Shown in pieces: positions 8,381-17,838 of a DNA stretch of 32,828 nt; the stretch's first letter is position 1, and the number at the start of each line of letters is the position of its first letter. The position numbers and the translations under genes are program-made. The stretch lies in contig NZ_APAT01000020.1 of assembly GCF_000347775.1 (NCBI RefSeq), forward strand, positions 1 through 32,828, read 5' to 3'. The notes beneath the pieces are model-generated. The model worked only from the letters and a program-made list of their open reading frames with translations. It was not told the origin of the DNA and made no database searches. This DNA is from Marinobacter santoriniensis NKSG1. Its GTDB lineage: Bacteria; Pseudomonadota; Gammaproteobacteria; Pseudomonadales; Oleiphilaceae.

Positions 8381-11008
8381 TTAAACGACCGTGCCGACAA
8401 ACCGATTGCTATCGACAGACAGCGTCACTTTTCCCACAGGCTCTTTTGCTGCCAGTTTTTCCAGCAACGCCAGCGAAACCGGTGGCAGCAATTCCCCTTC
8501 CATGATCGATTCAAGCAGTCGCGCACCGTTTTCACTTCGGTGCGCTCGCGAACGGATCGCTTCAACCAGGCCTTGCTCCAGAACCACATCGGCCTGGTAA
8601 CGCTCGCGAATCTGGGCCGCCAGGCGTTCAAGCTTGTCGACGATAATACGGTTCAGGGTTTCGTCGCCGAGTGGTAGATAGGGCACCACTTCCATCCGGG
8701 CCAGCAGCGCCGGTTTGAAGAATTGCGACAGCTCCGGGTAAAGCGCCGCTTCGATCTTTTCAGGCTGCTCAGCATGATCAACGATGGACTGATAGCCCAG
8801 ATTGGAGGTCAGGAAAAACACGACGTTCTTGCAGTCGATCACCCGGCCTTCGCCATCTGCGAGTTCACCCTTGTCGAAGGCCTGGTAGAACAGGTTAAGC
8901 ACTTCCGGATGGGCCTTTTCCACCTCGTCGAGCAGCACGACGGAATAGGGCCTCTGGCGGATGGCCTCGGTGAGGATACCGCCCTCACCAAAGCCGACGT
9001 AGCCGGGGGGAGATCCGATCAGCCGGGATACCGTGTGTTTTTCCTGGTATTCGGACATGTTGATCGTGGTCAGGAACTGGCGTCCACCGTGGAGCAGCTC
9101 CGACAGCTGCACCACTGTCTCGGTTTTGCCAACGCCACTGGGCCCTACCAGCAGAAAGGCTCCCATGGGTCTGCCCGGGCGGCGCAGGTCCGCACGTGCA
9201 GTCAGCAAATGCTGATGCAAGCAGTCGATGGCGGTGTCCTGCCCCTTGATGTGGGCCTGCAGATAATCGGGCAGGTGGGTGATTTTCTCGAGTTCATTCG
9301 CGGTCATGCGATTGACGGGAATGCCGGTCCAGTCAGCAATCACTTCAGCAACCTGACGCGCATCCACCCGGGCATGAACCAGGGGTTCATCGGCCTGCAG
9401 CACCGCCAGTTCCTGCTCAATAGCGGCCGCCTGGCTTCTCAGCTCCGGCGTTTCTTCATCTGCCTGCTCTGCTTGATCATCCTCTGGTTCATCACTGTCT
9501 GATGACAACAGGCGTTGCCGCATATCAATCAGTGTCGAGACCAGCTCACGTTGCTCGCTCCAGCTATGCTCCAGCTCTGCCGCCTCACTTTCCAGCTCCG
9601 ATTTCAGGCTTTCCAGGGCGACCTCTCTTTCGCCGTCAACGGCTTGCCCGAGTATATGCTCCCGTTGATGGAGTGCCTGCTCCATCGTCAGTTGGTGGAT
9701 CTCGTTCCGCACATGGCTGAGTCGGCGCGGCGGTGTGCTCAGGTTCAGGCTGACCCGGGCACAGGCAGTATCCAGTACATCGATGGCCTTGTCCGGCAAC
9801 TGGCGGCCAGCCAGGTAACGAGCGGACAATTCCGAGGCCGCTTTCAGTGCGCTATCGGCAATCAGTACGTTGTGGGACTTTTCATACACGGTCCTCAGCC
9901 CCCGCAGGATGTGCACCGCCTCCCGGGGACTGGGTTCGTCCAGGGTCACCGGCTGAAAGCGGCGACTGAGGGCCGGGTCTTTCTCGAAGTACTTCTTGTA
10001 TTCCCGCCAGGTGGTTGCAGCAATGGTTCGTAGCTCGCCGCGTGCCAGTACGGGCTTGAGCAGGTTGGCCGCATCAGAGCCGCCCTCACTGTTGCCGGCT
10101 CCGATCAGAGTGTGGGCCTCATCAATGAACAGGATAATAGGCGTCGGCGATCCTTTGACAGCCTCGATCACACCTTTCAGTCGTTTCTCGAACTCACCTT
10201 TGACCGAGGCGCCGGCCTGGAGCGCACCCATATCCAGCGTCCAGAGTTCGACCCTGCGTAGGCGTTCCGGCACATCTCCGGCGACAATCCTCAAGGCCAG
10301 TCCCTCAACCACCGCACTCTTACCCACGCCGGCATCACCAACCACAATCGGGTTGTTTTTGCGGCGACGGCAGAGGATATCGATCATCTGGTCGATTTCT
10401 TCATCCCGGCAAACAACCGGGTCCAATTTCTGTTCCCGGGCCAGACACGTGAAATCTGTGGCATAGCGTTGCAGGGGATCCATATCCGCTGCAGCAGCGT
10501 TCGACTCCGGGTCCTCCTTGCCCAGCTCCGGGCGCTCGACCGAACCCTCGGTGCAGCGGTCGTAATGGCGGCGAATCTGTTCCCGGTTGATGTCGCTCAG
10601 CGCCTGGCTGACCGCGGGCATCAGGTACCGATCTGAGTTCATCAACAGGGCAAGAAAAATGCTTCCCGATCGGAGTTCCTGATGCTGGAGTTCTGTAGAT
10701 GCCAGCAGCCAGGCATCCTGGAGCAGTTCAACGAGCAATGGCGAGAATGAGGGGTATGGCTCGGCATTTTGCCGTTCACCGTTCAGGCTTTCGCCGAGCA
10801 GAGTCTGGACGACCTGCGGATCAATGTTGCTGTGATCGAGGATCTGACGCACATCCGAAAACGGTGTCTCCAGCAGCTCGAACATCAGGTGTGCCGGTGT
10901 AATTTCCGCACCCTGACGGCTGATACAAAGAGCCGCCGAGGACTCCATTCCCTCGCGGCAGATGTCATTCAGACGCCCAATGAGCGCCGGCAATTCAACC
11001 CGAATCAC
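8381..11008 (-). CDS. clpV: T6SS sheath-recycling AAA+ ATPase ClpV (TssH)
   Basis: About 875-aa class I Hsp100 ATPase that unfolds and recycles contracted TssBC sheaths. It has an N-terminal Clp_N region (to about 155), a first AAA+ domain with Walker A GDAGVGKS (224-231) and Walker B FIDEA (294-298), and a coiled-coil middle region (about 430-550) containing an acidic stretch rich in Asp, Glu and Gln. The second AAA+ domain has Walker A GPSGVGKT (622-629). A GTG start at 11008 is chosen because AAGGA sits 8 bases upstream; the in-frame TTG at 11014 is too close to it. The gap after tssL is 11 bases. Length and both nucleotide-binding sites are intact, so it should be functional. Confidence 0.97.
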   Translation of the reverse strand: MIRVELPALIGRLNDICREGMESSAALCISRQGAEITPAHLMFELLETPFSDVRQILDHSNIDPQVVQTLLGESLNGERQNAEPYPSFSPLLVELLQDAWLLASTELQHQELRSGSIFLALLMNSDRYLMPAVSQALSDINREQIRRHYDRCTEGSVERPELGKEDPESNAAAADMDPLQRYATDFTCLAREQKLDPVVCRDEEIDQMIDILCRRRKNNPIVVGDAGVGKSAVVEGLALRIVAGDVPERLRRVELWTLDMGALQAGASVKGEFEKRLKGVIEAVKGSPTPIILFIDEAHTLIGAGNSEGGSDAANLLKPVLARGELRTIAATTWREYKKYFEKDPALSRRFQPVTLDEPSPREAVHILRGLRTVYEKSHNVLIADSALKAASELSARYLAGRQLPDKAIDVLDTACARVSLNLSTPPRRLSHVRNEIHQLTMEQALHQREHILGQAVDGEREVALESLKSELESEAAELEHSWSEQRELVSTLIDMRQRLLSSDSDEPEDDQAEQADEETPELRSQAAAIEQELAVLQADEPLVHARVDARQVAEVIADWTGIPVNRMTANELEKITHLPDYLQAHIKGQDTAIDCLHQHLLTARADLRRPGRPMGAFLLVGPSGVGKTETVVQLSELLHGGRQFLTTINMSEYQEKHTVSRLIGSPPGYVGFGEGGILTEAIRQRPYSVVLLDEVEKAHPEVLNLFYQAFDKGELADGEGRVIDCKNVVFFLTSNLGYQSIVDHAEQPEKIEAALYPELSQFFKPALLARMEVVPYLPLGDETLNRIIVDKLERLAAQIRERYQADVVLEQGLVEAIRSRAHRSENGARLLESIMEGELLPPVSLALLEKLAAKEPVGKVTLSVDSNRFVGTVV

Positions 11009-11019
11009 TGTCAATATCC

Positions 11020-11856
11020 TTATTTCGGTAGTTGGTCGAGCACGTTGAGCACATCCCTGATGCGTTCATCCAGCGCCACTCGATAGAGCGTGAAAACACC
11101 CGCCATGGCGATTACAAACAGCCCTGCAATTCCCCACATCGGAAGGCCACTGCGCAGTCGGTTTCGCGCTGGTATCACATTTTCCATGGCATCCGGCATT
11201 GCCGGGCGCTCGCGGTCATCTTCCGGGCTGCCCGGCATTTCGTAGAGGGTTTCGTACAGGCCACGAACGATCTGGTCATACTCTTCACGGCCGTTTTCCA
11301 TAACCTTGTAACGGCCCTCGAAACCGAGGGAAAGGCACAGATAGATAAAAGCCAGCATCTCCCGGTAACGCGCCGGCTCCTGCTCCATGCGAGCGAGGAT
11401 GGCGAAGACCTTTTCCCCACCCCAGGTTTCGTTGTGGAACCGGGACAGCAGCGAGTGCTGGGACCAGACACTGTACGCACCCCAATCGGTGCCCAGAACC
11501 GCCTCGTCAATAAAGGCGCAGAGCACATAGCGATAGGCGACAACCGTCGGACGCTCATAACCCTGCTCAATCAGCTCCCGGTCGATGCCAGCCACGTCAT
11601 CCACCACTTGCTGATAGAGGCTTTCCACCTGGCGAAAGTCCGCCAGCCGACGTACCCGGATCACCAACCCGAGCAGCGGCGTGGCGGCATCGATCAGTCG
11701 GTTGTCCTCAAGACCCCGCAACAGGAATTGTGGGTCACCAAACCCCGTATCCCCGCTTACCCGCTGTCCATCCTGGTTGGCAAACAACAGCTCGCTGAAT
11801 TCGCCGCTGCTGCCTGCCTCGCGATCGGGTAAATCCCTTACCGCTGCGTCCTTCAT
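11020..11856 (-). CDS. tssL: T6SS inner-membrane protein TssL (DotU/IcmH family)
   Basis: 278-aa C-tail-anchored inner-membrane protein that partners TssM. The cytoplasmic DotU domain includes characteristic segments (YVLCAFIDEAVLGTDWG and FHNETWGGEKVF), followed by a single membrane helix at about 236-258 (MWGIAGLFVIAMAGVFTLY) and a short periplasmic tail. There is no C-terminal OmpA-like peptidoglycan-binding domain, so anchoring to the wall must come from elsewhere. The ATG at 11856 has AGGAG 7 bases upstream and starts 3 bases after the tssK stop. Identification is secure. Confidence 0.96.
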   Translation of the reverse strand: MKDAAVRDLPDREAGSSGEFSELLFANQDGQRVSGDTGFGDPQFLLRGLEDNRLIDAATPLLGLVIRVRRLADFRQVESLYQQVVDDVAGIDRELIEQGYERPTVVAYRYVLCAFIDEAVLGTDWGAYSVWSQHSLLSRFHNETWGGEKVFAILARMEQEPARYREMLAFIYLCLSLGFEGRYKVMENGREEYDQIVRGLYETLYEMPGSPEDDRERPAMPDAMENVIPARNRLRSGLPMWGIAGLFVIAMAGVFTLYRVALDERIRDVLNVLDQLPK

Positions 11857-11859
11857 GAT

Positions 11860-13194
11860 CTAGCTCCTGATTGCCCAGAACTGCATTTCCATCCCCGGGA
11901 AACGGCCCGCCACGTGGAAGGCAAAGCCACTGGCGTTCTCCAGCATCTGCCAGGCCTGACTCTGATCGTCCAGCCGGAAGTAGACGAAGCCGGCGTGGTA
12001 TGGCAACTGCCGGGGCGCCACGGGCAATGCCGACAGCGGAATACCCGGAAGCTGAAGACTGATGAGATCGCGGATTTTCTCGACCGATGCCACCTTGCAC
12101 TGCTGAGTGAACTGTTTGCGGAGGTCGTCCAGCGGCATGTCGGCTTTCACCGCAAGGATGAATTCGGCGCTCTGCAGCAACTGGATATCCTGCACCGGCG
12201 CGACGGTCAGACCATACTGGCGTTGCTGCAACTGGATGGCGAAAGCTCGCGGCTCCAGCACGGTACTGAGGGACTGCCTCAACACCCGCATCAATGGACT
12301 GAAACAGGCCTCCGGCAAGTCATGATCATAGGCCGTGTATTCGTGGGGCAGACGAGACTCATCGGTGAAGGTGACCAGTTCACCACACAGCTCCAGCAGC
12401 GCCTCGAACAGTCGCTCCGGGTGCAGTTGCCTCAACCGGGCCAGGTGCATGAATCTGGGATGGCCCCGGTTCAGCATCTGCAGCAGCATGAAATCCGACA
12501 CATCTGCAACACCGGCCTGCCCAGGGGCACCGACACGATCAGCCAGGTTCCGGGCCCTTTCCCGCATCAACCCGGCCATCTCGCCGACAAACCGCTGAAG
12601 CCTGGGCGCTGCCCGGACACTGAGCATGGTCGGTATGAAGTTTGGATCCATGACCAGACTGCCGTCCGGCCGTTTTTCCAGGATTCGGCCAATCGCCAGG
12701 GCGGCGTAGGCGCTTCGGTCTTCCTGTTCCAACATCAATCGGGGTGTCACCCGGGCAACATCAATGTTGTGGGCATCGCCATCGATCGAATGCAAATCCC
12801 GAACTTCGGCGCTTTGGGCCCGAAACCTTCCGGTGACCGAACCATCGGGCCACTCCACTTCGGACAGGTTGTCACTGCCAAGGGGCAAGGCCAGGTAGAC
12901 CACCTGGTTTGCCACCGACGCGTCACGGATCTCCAGCGGCTCGGGCATCACATCATCCTGCGGCAGGTTGAAGCGGGTGCCATCCGGGAACAGCCCGGCT
13001 CCGCGGACCAGCCCCACCCGGCCAAAACTCAGATATTCCGCATTCAGTTCCAGATCGCTGAAGCCATAGAGGTAATCCGATACCGCCAGGGCGCGCTCAT
13101 TGATCTGGTGTTCAAGATATCGTTGCTGCTGCTGGAAGTGTTGGGGTTTGATAAACAGCCCGTCACTCCAGACCACGCGATTGGTGACCGTCAT
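11860..13194 (-). CDS. tssK: T6SS baseplate protein TssK
   Basis: 444-aa TssK, the trimeric cytoplasmic baseplate subunit that connects TssFG wedges to the TssL-TssM membrane complex. The N-terminus has the family hallmark VVWSDGLFIKPQHFQQQ followed by RYLE. The ATG at 13194 overlaps the tssJ stop by one base (TGATG), suggesting coupling, and a 3-base gap separates it from tssL. Length matches the family. No anomalies seen. Confidence 0.97.
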   Translation of the reverse strand: MTVTNRVVWSDGLFIKPQHFQQQQRYLEHQINERALAVSDYLYGFSDLELNAEYLSFGRVGLVRGAGLFPDGTRFNLPQDDVMPEPLEIRDASVANQVVYLALPLGSDNLSEVEWPDGSVTGRFRAQSAEVRDLHSIDGDAHNIDVARVTPRLMLEQEDRSAYAALAIGRILEKRPDGSLVMDPNFIPTMLSVRAAPRLQRFVGEMAGLMRERARNLADRVGAPGQAGVADVSDFMLLQMLNRGHPRFMHLARLRQLHPERLFEALLELCGELVTFTDESRLPHEYTAYDHDLPEACFSPLMRVLRQSLSTVLEPRAFAIQLQQRQYGLTVAPVQDIQLLQSAEFILAVKADMPLDDLRKQFTQQCKVASVEKIRDLISLQLPGIPLSALPVAPRQLPYHAGFVYFRLDDQSQAWQMLENASGFAFHVAGRFPGMEMQFWAIRS

Positions 13195-13727
13195 CAGGAT
13201 TCGTCCGAGCGTTTGAGTTGAACTTCCCGCTCACGCAGGTTGACCAGCAGGTGATAGCGACCCCCGATGGGATCCACCTTCACCACTTTCTTCCACTGCG
13301 ACAGGTTGGGATACGCATAGAAGGCGATGATGCCGACAAACCTAGTGTCCTCACTGATCTCGAACGGCTCGACAAACTTGAACTGACCGGGTACGAGGGA
13401 ATAGTCGCTATGGTCGACGTAGTTCTGGCCCAGGGAATCCTCCAGGTTGTTGAGCAGAGAATCGAAATCTCCGGCCATCAACAGGGAGCTGTCACGCATC
13501 TCGATAATCTGGAATGCGATAGGCGTGGGCGCTAGTGAGCCATTGGGGTTCACATCCGGCTCGGCAACCATGGTCAGGTCCACCCGGCTGGGCAGGTCTT
13601 CCGGGTAACCCACGGGAATATCCGGATCCCAGAGCACCTTTGCCGTCTTGGTGACTGCATTGTAAGGCGTGCTGCATCCGGCGAGCACAAACACGATGGC
13701 CAGCAAAGTCCATTTGCAGGTCTTCAC
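13194..13727 (-). CDS. tssJ: T6SS outer-membrane lipoprotein TssJ
   Basis: 177-aa lipoprotein anchoring the T6SS membrane complex in the outer membrane through the TssM periplasmic domain. A short signal peptide ends in a lipobox LAGC with the lipidated Cys at residue 18, followed by a beta-rich domain typical of TssJ. The start is a GTG at 13727 that overlaps the tagH stop (GTGA), with GGGAG 8 bases upstream; a much longer frame upstream lies within tagH and is not credible. Position between tagH and tssK matches V. cholerae VCA0113. Confidence 0.93.
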   Translation of the reverse strand: MKTCKWTLLAIVFVLAGCSTPYNAVTKTAKVLWDPDIPVGYPEDLPSRVDLTMVAEPDVNPNGSLAPTPIAFQIIEMRDSSLLMAGDFDSLLNNLEDSLGQNYVDHSDYSLVPGQFKFVEPFEISEDTRFVGIIAFYAYPNLSQWKKVVKVDPIGGRYHLLVNLREREVQLKRSDES

Positions 13728-14893
13728 TTCAGGTTCTCCCTTTGTAGTTGGCGCAGATGTTGATCGTATGCCTGGTCGAACACCTCCTGAAACAGACGCT
13801 CGAACCCGTGCTGACGACTGGAATTCAGTTCTCGGTAATAGTGCTGATACATATCCCAGGCCCACTGTTCCTCGCTCTCACTATGCCGCAGCCCCCGGCG
13901 GTAACCGTGAAAACGACGTAGCAACGCTTGAGGTGAAAATGCGTGCAGAATCGCATCCAGGGCCTCACGGATGGCGACCCGGGTCGCCTGCTGGTGCTGA
14001 TTGAGGCTATCAAGGCTTTCCCTGACCGCCGCCGGTGCAGAGAGATGAACCGGGCTGCGCTGACCGGCGAACAGTGTTTCGATGGTGTCTTCATAGGACT
14101 CGCCAAGACGCAGCGGGTTGTCTTCGATAGGTTGCAGACGGGTTCTCAGCGCCCGGTGATGGCTGTCTTCACCTCGGTGCAGAGCCAGCAGTCCTTCCAC
14201 AGTGGCCTGCAGGGTTTGCCCGACCTCCTCAAGAAACAGCTGCATCTCGGCGCTGTCGGCAAAGTCGAGTTCGCAGTCCATCCCATGGATGAGCGGGGCG
14301 GCGCCGATGTGCTTCCGGCTCTGTTGCTCCTGGCCGCCCCGCAGCCTGGGCGTTTCAAACGGTTTCGCCCCGTCCGGCCAGTGCAGCATCGGATCGTCGC
14401 TCTCGACGGCCGGGGTAACAGGCTCGATGCCCTCCAAGGGTTCACAGCCTCCGGGTTCAGCATCGCGCACCTGCGCCCTAACCAGCCCCGCTGCCTGACC
14501 ATTGATCAGCCGGTCATCGTCACCCGGTTCCTCGGACCAGACTGTCGATGCGTCATCGCAAACGAGTTCAGCGCGGATCTGGTATCGGCCGATGGCCAGC
14601 GTGTCACCATGGTTCAGCCTTGCCCTCCGTCCACGACCAACCGGCTGGCGGGCACTGTTAATAAAGGTACGGCCACTTCGGTCAATCAGACAGAAATCTC
14701 CTTCCATGAACCGCACTTCGGCGTGCCCCGCCAAGGCGCCCGTGCGCTGTGAGGACAGGCGCCAGGTATCATTGACCGCAGTCCCGATGGATCCTCCGGC
14801 GGCGTCGAAACGGTGCTCGATGTCGGCACCACCATTCATGGCCGTTGGATTGGTGACGGTCAGTTTCAGAACCGCTGTTGGTTGCCTTTCCAT
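13724..14893 (-). CDS. tagH: T6SS FHA-domain protein TagH (degenerate FHA)
   Basis: 389-aa T6SS-associated protein with an N-terminal FHA-like domain (about 8-105) and a C-terminal T6SS FHA-associated domain (about 210-385) joined by an acidic, Pro-rich linker. FHA domains usually bind phosphothreonine through an Arg after the IG turn and a Ser three residues before a conserved His. Here the turn reads IGT (Thr38 instead of Arg) and the second motif is LAGHA (Leu54, His57), so both key residues look lost. No PpkA or PppA gene is present nearby. The ATG at 14893 has GGGAA 7 bases upstream. It starts 28 bases after tssG and overlaps tssJ by 4 bases. Confidence 0.9.
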   Translation of the reverse strand: MERQPTAVLKLTVTNPTAMNGGADIEHRFDAAGGSIGTAVNDTWRLSSQRTGALAGHAEVRFMEGDFCLIDRSGRTFINSARQPVGRGRRARLNHGDTLAIGRYQIRAELVCDDASTVWSEEPGDDDRLINGQAAGLVRAQVRDAEPGGCEPLEGIEPVTPAVESDDPMLHWPDGAKPFETPRLRGGQEQQSRKHIGAAPLIHGMDCELDFADSAEMQLFLEEVGQTLQATVEGLLALHRGEDSHHRALRTRLQPIEDNPLRLGESYEDTIETLFAGQRSPVHLSAPAAVRESLDSLNQHQQATRVAIREALDAILHAFSPQALLRRFHGYRRGLRHSESEEQWAWDMYQHYYRELNSSRQHGFERLFQEVFDQAYDQHLRQLQRENLK

Positions 14894-14921
14894 AATCAAC
14901 TTCCCTGTATCGTCGGTCTCG

Positions 14922-15938
14922 CTACCGGCGTATCTGAATCCGAACGGCAGGTCGGGAGGATGCCCGCTCTGGCGTGACAAAAGAACTCCATCCCAGCCGA
15001 ACCTCCCCGCCCAGCTGCATCGGCCGTATGTCCCTGGCCCGCATCTGTAGCTCAAGGTCGAACGCCAACTGTTCCCGGGTGGCGAACTCCACGAGTTTGA
15101 GCAAGCGTTTGTGCTCACGGCCATTGGGCAGGAATTCCGTGAAACGTTGGCGGCTCAGGTTGCGAATACGCAACACGAACTTGCCACTCCGATCGCGCAC
15201 CCGGGCGCCCACGAGGGTGTCCATTCCCAGCGACGCGTTACTTCTCCCCAGTTGGGTCTGCTGGGTCTTGGCAATATCCACTTTGCGCAGCACCCATTGC
15301 TCGATACTCACATCGTCGAGATCGAAACAGTGGGCAACCATGCCACTGACAACCTCAGGGGAACGGCTCCGCCCGGCCATCAATCCGGCGTAGGCATGCA
15401 TTTTCGACCAGTTCACGGGTGTGGCATCCCGCAATCGGGCATCTCCCAATCCGACCAGAGCAAAAATCAGGTCGGAAAATCCGTCCGAAGCGCCTGGCTG
15501 GAAGCGAACGTAATACCGGTATTTGCGCCAGGCGCGATGGAACAGCGTCACCAGTCGATGGTTAAAGAAATCCAGAAAATGCCGCCGTACTCCCAGGTTC
15601 TGACCGTCTTCCCATGCCAGATCCTCAAGGTAGTATCCCGGCAACGGGGACTGGGAACCGTGCAATCCGAGGAAACTGACTTCCATCTGGTAAGGCGCAT
15701 GCTCATGTTCGGGCGAGAGTGCCGATACCACGTCGCTACCCGGGAAACCTAACCCTGCAGAGGCAGAAAAACGGATACGCTCGTGCTGCGGTTGAGCTTC
15801 ACGGCCCAGCTCCAGATCGTCTCCGTGATGCCGATGGATTAGGTCCACCAGTTGGAAAAAACTGTACCGCCTTGCATTACCCAGAACGGGCTGCAGCTCG
15901 GCTACATCAGCGGCTGCTGACCTTGCTGTAACGTCCAT
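14922..15938 (-). CDS. tssG: T6SS baseplate protein TssG
   Basis: 338-aa TssG, which pairs with two TssF copies to form the baseplate wedge. Family segments are visible: RYSFFQLVDLIHR near residues 24-36, a GLHGSQSPLPGYY motif near 92-104, and FLDFFNHRLVTLFHRAWRKY near 121-140. The ATG at 15938 lies inside the end of tssF (37-base overlap) and has AGGAACGG about 9 bases upstream, implying translational coupling that suits an obligate complex. Length is normal. Confidence 0.96.
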   Translation of the reverse strand: MDVTARSAAADVAELQPVLGNARRYSFFQLVDLIHRHHGDDLELGREAQPQHERIRFSASAGLGFPGSDVVSALSPEHEHAPYQMEVSFLGLHGSQSPLPGYYLEDLAWEDGQNLGVRRHFLDFFNHRLVTLFHRAWRKYRYYVRFQPGASDGFSDLIFALVGLGDARLRDATPVNWSKMHAYAGLMAGRSRSPEVVSGMVAHCFDLDDVSIEQWVLRKVDIAKTQQTQLGRSNASLGMDTLVGARVRDRSGKFVLRIRNLSRQRFTEFLPNGREHKRLLKLVEFATREQLAFDLELQMRARDIRPMQLGGEVRLGWSSFVTPERASSRPAVRIQIRR

Positions 15939-17674
15939 GTATACCGTTCCTGGTTTTCTGTATTCACCACTTCCAGTTGGTGAAATGCGTTGATACTGGC
16001 ATATAGCGCAAAGAACTGGCTGAGCACGGTTCCGAACAGGTACAGATCCCCCTCCGAGGCAAATCCGCTCTGGTCCAGACCCAGTTCCGAGCGTATCCCG
16101 CGCACCGGCAGTCCACGGATCATCCTGTCCACAGGACTCGTGGCGATGGCACGGATACCTGCCAGCCGCTTCTTCGATATTCGCTCAGCCTGTCGGTCCA
16201 CCAACGCCCGGAAGTCGTAAACCCTCAGCACCGTCCTCAAGGCCTCAACATCCAGCATGGAGAGATAATTGAGGGACAGGTTGGATATCAGAGTCCACAG
16301 CAGGCTGCCATCCAGCGTTGGCCGAAGGGTTGCCGTGGGCCGGGTAATGTTGCTGAACGAAGCAAATGCCGGCGTAGTCTCCGTTGCCATGGAGACGTCC
16401 CCAACCGCCAGTTGATTCGGTAACTGGCGGTTGGTGCAGGTGAGCGTCAGGGACACGGCTTCCTGGCGGTTCAGACAATCGCTTTCATCTCCGCGGACAA
16501 AGGACATGTAATGATCGAAGCCGTCGCCGCGAACACTTTCACGGACCCGGCTCCGGTAATAGAGCGCGGTCCGCCCCCGATCTCTCTCCACTTCGTGCTG
16601 AAAACTTTCGAATGGTGTGTAGATTCGAGGCTCGCCTCGCCCCGACTGTCCCTCAAGCCAGCCTTCCACCTGCTCGATACTGAACACTTCGAAGTGCCCC
16701 GGAGACCGACTCGAGGGAGAAATCCGGTACTCGGTCTGGCGCCCGTTCAGATCCACCGGTTCGCCTTCATGGCTGAACAGATTGACGGCCGGGGTGCAGT
16801 ACAACTGGAGACTTTCCCGCCCTGCCCTCGCCTCCGGCGGAAGGATACGGCTGAACTGGAAACGCACGCTGATCTCATCGGCCTGGACAGCCGGCAGCCG
16901 CGCCTTCAGACCAGTAATATCCACAAAGCGGAAGGCTTCCGGAAAGCTGAGATATTCCTGCAGGATCCGGTAGCCGGGATAGGCATTTTTCGGATACGGC
17001 AGCAGCGCTTCATCAGCGTCAAACCCAACCGGTCGCAACGACGAAGCAGGCAACCGATAGGTCGAGTTGCCGACCACCAGTTCGATGCCGGTCAGATAAT
17101 GATTCAGCCACAGGTACAGGGTCTCGGAGGTATGATCGTCACCACCCAGATAAAAGCGAAGATGATCCAGCCCCAGAGTGTTCAGTGACTGATCGGTGTG
17201 CAACGCCAGATCCACAGTGACGGAAGACACCTCCCTGGAGTGCTCGGCGTAGACGCCGGCGACGCTGATGGGGAATACATCCACCGCCCGGCAGGTCCGG
17301 AACCGGCACTGAGTCTGACGGATGGCGTCTCCGACCGGCCGGCTCTTGATCTCGGTGTGTCGTTCAACCCGCTGGCGCTCACTGATGGCGTGCAGTTGCG
17401 GATCAAATTTCATGATAGTGCAACTGGGCACCGGCCGCAGATAGTTGGGCCAGAGCATGTTCAGCAGCGAATGGGTCAACTCGGGGAACTCGTCTTCCAC
17501 CTTCTCCCGCAGTTTGCCCGTCAGGAACGCAAACCCCTCGAGCAATCTCTCCACATCCGGATCGGTACTCTGCTCCGACAGAAACCGGGTAAGTTGCGGA
17601 TGAGCCTCCGCAAACTCCCGCCCCTGCAGTCGCAGAAAGCTCAATTCATCCCTGTAAAACCGATTCAACTTCAT
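15902..17674 (-). CDS. tssF: T6SS baseplate protein TssF
   Basis: 590-aa TssF, the large wedge subunit of the T6SS baseplate. The N-terminus MKLNRFYRDELSFLRLQG followed by REFA, and the nearby DPDVERLLEGFAFL, are family hallmarks. The ATG at 17674 is chosen because it begins this conserved segment; the frame continues upstream through a hairpin element, which is not coding. Its ribosome site is weak (AAAGGGG about 14 bases upstream). The hairpin at 17702-17811 separates tssF from tssE, so expression from here on may be tuned relative to tssBCE. The end overlaps tssG. Confidence 0.96.
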   Translation of the reverse strand: MKLNRFYRDELSFLRLQGREFAEAHPQLTRFLSEQSTDPDVERLLEGFAFLTGKLREKVEDEFPELTHSLLNMLWPNYLRPVPSCTIMKFDPQLHAISERQRVERHTEIKSRPVGDAIRQTQCRFRTCRAVDVFPISVAGVYAEHSREVSSVTVDLALHTDQSLNTLGLDHLRFYLGGDDHTSETLYLWLNHYLTGIELVVGNSTYRLPASSLRPVGFDADEALLPYPKNAYPGYRILQEYLSFPEAFRFVDITGLKARLPAVQADEISVRFQFSRILPPEARAGRESLQLYCTPAVNLFSHEGEPVDLNGRQTEYRISPSSRSPGHFEVFSIEQVEGWLEGQSGRGEPRIYTPFESFQHEVERDRGRTALYYRSRVRESVRGDGFDHYMSFVRGDESDCLNRQEAVSLTLTCTNRQLPNQLAVGDVSMATETTPAFASFSNITRPTATLRPTLDGSLLWTLISNLSLNYLSMLDVEALRTVLRVYDFRALVDRQAERISKKRLAGIRAIATSPVDRMIRGLPVRGIRSELGLDQSGFASEGDLYLFGTVLSQFFALYASINAFHQLEVVNTENQERYTWTLQQGQQPLM

Positions 17675-17701
17675 GGAACAACACCAATCCCCTTTGACTC
17701 C

Positions 17702-17811
17702 GAGCAGTAACCGGGCAGGCTCCCAAAAGACGCTCAAGCCCATCCCTGGGTCTCTTGGGCTGCGCCATCCATGGCTCCGCACACTTTTGGGAGCCTGCCC
17801 GGTTACTGCTC
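17702..17811. repeat. Long-stem hairpin element, copy 1 (between tssE and tssF)
   Basis: Perfect 28-bp inverted repeat: left arm 17702-17729, right arm 17784-17811, around a 54-base spacer. The spacer begins ACGCTC (17730) and ends GCCATCCATGGCTCCGCACA (17764-17783). A smaller internal hairpin (AGCCCA...TGGGCT) lies in the spacer. A second element at 27748-27861 shares the spacer ends in opposite orientation but has different arms. The element fills most of the 164-base gap between tssE and tssF, and no T-tract follows, so it is not a typical intrinsic terminator. Pairing and shared loop are seen directly; function is unknown. Confidence 0.9.
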
Positions 17812-17838
17812 TCATCCTTGTCTTCGGCTACTGCGGCG

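Noticed and set aside
11914..13221. 435-codon open frame on the plus strand opposite tssK
   Set aside because: Antisense shadow of a well-recognised gene in a GC-rich genome; low-complexity His/Gln/Arg composition, no ribosome site or family resemblance.
17675..17815. N-terminal extension of tssF through the hairpin element
   Set aside because: The conserved TssF N-terminus begins at the ATG at 17674; the extension is only the translated repeat.
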